From Pirellulales bacterium (lineage in GTDB: Bacteria > Planctomycetota > Planctomycetia > Pirellulales > Thermoguttaceae), in assembly GCA_016931995.1 (NCBI GenBank), contig JAFGDS010000100.1, forward strand, positions 1 through 63,414: a stretch of DNA of 63,414 bases, in the 5' to 3' direction. The notes under the pieces were generated by a model. It saw only the letters and a list, made by a program, of their open reading frames with translations, made no database searches and had not been told where the DNA came from. Positions 63,345 to 63,414 of the stretch are shown here, in pieces. Position numbers and translations under genes: made by a program. Within the stretch, counting starts at the first letter, position 1. The number at the start of each line of letters is the position of its first letter.

Positions 63345-63414
63345 CCGCCGGCGAGTCAAGGCCCCGGGTATCGGATTTGGGCGGACCCAAACAGGAACTG
63401 GAACGGAGAGAGGC
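63345..63414. other. Window end, nothing recognised
   Basis: The last 70 bases contain no supported feature. If the RHS cassette series continues, further core fragments should lie beyond. Confidence 0.4.

Overview
The window is GC-rich and looks chromosomal. I read it as a member of the Planctomycetota, probably Pirellulales-like. The support is family content: a BBP7 outer-membrane protein, TIGR03790 and HYExAFE-type proteins, SdrB-domain proteins with PEP-CTERM tails, a large Ser/Thr kinase, ECF sigma factors with unusual partners, TPR proteins next to TolQ/TolR genes, and many short palindromic repeats between genes. No rRNA or other species marker is present, so the assignment is inference.

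Positions 1-47,900 are mostly housekeeping and envelope genes. In order these are: a CNNM/CorC-type transporter pair; rseP and dxr (site-2 protease and isoprenoid synthesis); ftsH; a BBP7 porin; two SdrB/PEP-CTERM proteins; two tandem paralogous TPR-like lipoproteins; a HYExAFE protein and LutC; a TIGR03790 protein; an ECF sigma factor followed by a membrane protein that resembles YfbK with its VWA domain removed; a TPR-TPR-TolQ-TolR-TolR operon; a Wzx/MurJ-like flippase; a class-V aminotransferase; a SUKH (SMI1/KNR4) gene set between structured repeats; a CPBP protease; a Ser/Thr kinase; a CehA/McbA-like protein; a DnaJ-like protein and rnpA; a DUF3616 lipoprotein; an aldolase-like protein; a BatA-like protein; a XylR-type regulator; a lone NuoI; and csrA.

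From 47,864 the character changes. A tRNA-Glu is followed by a tyrosine recombinase and an excisionase-like gene, then about 0.9 kb without clear genes. Next comes a type I-C CRISPR array of 33 repeats (50,491-52,643), its leader, cas2, and a cas1 cut down to its C-terminal part. At about 53,570 the cas1 remnant meets, head to head, a 5'-truncated giant PATR/golvesin-like/RHS gene of about 7.9 kb.

The right end is arranged like a polymorphic RHS locus: RHS core with tip 1, a small membrane protein, a displaced RHS core fragment with a different tip 2, and a second small membrane protein. The tips and small genes are visibly poorer in GC than the core. This tip/immunity-like cassette series, together with the double truncation at the cas1/RHS junction, is the most interesting part of the window. 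A contig mis-join must be excluded before the junction is interpreted biologically.

The intergenic regions hold several repeat families. There are eight paired REP-like palindromes, some following a second palindrome type. There are two copies of a nested palindromic element of about 173 bp, CCCTCTCC/GGAGAGGG palindromes, and ACGGATGAACACGG / GCGAATGAACGCG oligomers. Some of these have become part of coding sequence.
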